NCBI GenBank assembly: GCA_020631895.1
Contig: JACKGR010000004.1
Span: 26,605-90,604, forward strand
Origin: Candidatus Nomurabacteria bacterium
GTDB taxonomy: Bacteria; Patescibacteriota; Saccharimonadia; Saccharimonadales; UBA7683
DNA: 64,000 nt
Direction: 5' to 3'
Shown: positions 60,361 to 64,000 of the stretch, piece after piece
Numbering within the stretch: the stretch's first letter is position 1
Layout: every line of letters begins with the position of its first letter
Made by a program: the position numbers and the translations under genes
Notes under the pieces: model-generated
Databases searched by the model: none
Told to the model about the DNA's origin: nothing
What the model saw: the letters and a program-made list of their open reading frames with translations, nothing else

Positions 60361-60376
60361 ATTTCACCTCTGAAAT
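60361..60376 (-). other. Hairpin in the KGG leader
   Basis: ATTTCA-GAGG-TGAAAT is a perfect 6-bp hairpin near the start of the leader transcript; its loop region carries GAGGTG, complementary to the anti-Shine-Dalgarno sequence. Confidence 0.6.
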
Positions 60377-60383
60377 TACCCTT

Positions 60384-60412
60384 ATGTTATCATACTATCA
60401 CGCTTGTGTCAA
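60384..60412 (-). promoter_or_regulatory. Promoter of the KGG gene
   Basis: TTGACA (60407-60412) and TAACAT (60384-60389) on the minus strand with a 17-base spacer; the -35 is consensus. Confidence 0.8.
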
Positions 60413-60430
60413 TACTATGCTTGTGGTTTT

Positions 60431-60465
60431 ATACAAAAAGAAAAAGAGTCCTTTTAGGACTCTTT
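60431..60465 (-). terminator. rRNA operon terminator after 5S
   Basis: AAAGAGTCC (60443-60451) and GGACTCTTT (60457-60465) form a 9-bp stem followed by TTTTTCTTTTT on the minus strand. Confidence 0.9.
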
Positions 60466-60474
60466 GTTCTATAA

Positions 60475-60581
60475 TTCGGCACCGTGCTACCTTCCCCTTG
60501 AAGAGTATTATCGCCGCTACTGGACTTAGCTTCTGTGTTCGGAATGAGAACAGGCGTTTCCCCAGCGCTATGAGCACCGAG
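60475..60581 (-). rRNA. rrf: 5S ribosomal RNA
   Basis: The minus strand has the conserved CCTGTTCTCATTCCGAACA loop and AGAAGCTAAG. The termini pair as TCGGTGC (60580-60574) with GTGCCGA (60482-60476). Length is about 107 bases, slightly short. Ends are set by the pairing of the termini. Confidence 0.9.
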
Positions 60582-60643
60582 CGACAAGCTCTAATCACAC
60601 GTCTTATAAGAGGTGGATGAGCTTGTGGCTCGGAAATCATACA

Positions 60644-60680
60644 CTTGTATAATACTAGATTCTCTCTAGTATTATACAAG
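60644..60680. repeat. 16-bp perfect inverted repeat in the 23S-5S spacer
   Basis: CTTGTATAATACTAGA (60644-60659) and its reverse complement (60665-60680) are separated by 5 bases. It may be an RNase III processing stem of the rRNA precursor. The arms contain TATAAT and TATTATA. Confidence 0.7.
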
Positions 60681-60817
60681 GTTTTTGGTCTAAATTTTTA
60701 AATTGGAACAAATTGATGTAATACTGTCAACATTATGTTAACAGATGATATACACCAATAACTGGTCAAACATTCTTTCGCCTTCACCTGCCTGAGCAGA
60801 TTCAAACGAAAGAAGCA

Positions 60818-64000
<3,183 letters not shown>

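Overview
The window is a compact, AT-rich bacterial genome segment. It carries the core information-processing and envelope genes of a reduced, host-dependent bacterium, most likely a Candidatus Saccharibacteria (TM7, Patescibacteria/CPR) cell. The call rests on dense short operons, a class II (B12-dependent) ribonucleotide reductase, a heliorhodopsin, the MurD2-MurL route to D-glutamate, an adenylate kinase without a LID, an editing-domain-less ProS, and no visible amino-acid or nucleotide biosynthesis beyond fragments. Both RF1 and RF2 are present and TGA is used as a stop, so the UGA-recoding relatives (Gracilibacteria, Absconditabacteria) are unlikely.

Layout. 0.4-10.4 kb: sortase, FtsEX, RF2, MurL-MurD2, an M16 peptidase and SecA. 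10.7-11.8 kb: a GC-rich island with one SPFH/prohibitin-like gene that looks recently imported from a high-GC (actinobacterial or actinophage) source, followed by a gene-poor AT-rich gap. 12.3-20.3 kb: ribosome hibernation factor, SerS, a putative three-gene ABC export cluster, heliorhodopsin, LysS, GreA. 20.4-27.1 kb: a long minus-strand series rpsB-tsf-frr-uppS-rseP-CPBP protease, then proB-proS behind a proline-rich leader peptide and attenuator. 27.3-31 kb (plus strand): bL31, RF1, a P-loop kinase-like gene, a SpoU-type RNA methyltransferase, PrmC. 31-35.4 kb: HtrA, a membrane protein, an LCP ligase, signal peptidase I. 35.4-37.6 kb: ParB, ParA and rplU, with a paired palindrome between the par genes. 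37.7-46.6 kb: metallopeptidase, rhodanese, T-box-controlled IleS, thioredoxin-like protein, NrdJ, NrdR, FtsZ. 46.8-58.6 kb: FtsA, Map, Adk, YqeY, S21, a winged-helix protein, a phosphoribosyltransferase-like protein, PriA, Def, Fmt, a DUF5663-like protein, IF2, S1, and a putative wall-anchored protein. 58.7-64 kb: a ROK protein, a small zinc peptidase, a KGG-repeat protein, 5S rRNA and almost all of a 23S rRNA with two expansions.

Four results stand out. (1) The proB-proS operon has a complete trp-type attenuator: a leaderless 17-residue leader peptide with three Pro codons, and three mutually exclusive hairpins. (2) ParB has substitutions at the residues that set parS specificity, and two identical 22-bp inverted copies of a non-canonical palindrome lie between parA and parB, so this may be a divergent centromere system. 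(3) A full-length heliorhodopsin retains its retinal lysine, counterion and histidines. (4) At least a dozen genes have a -10 hexamer ending 5-8 bases before the start codon, which points to widespread leaderless mRNAs, while operon-internal genes use Shine-Dalgarno sites.

All functional calls are from sequence reading and family knowledge; no database search was run.
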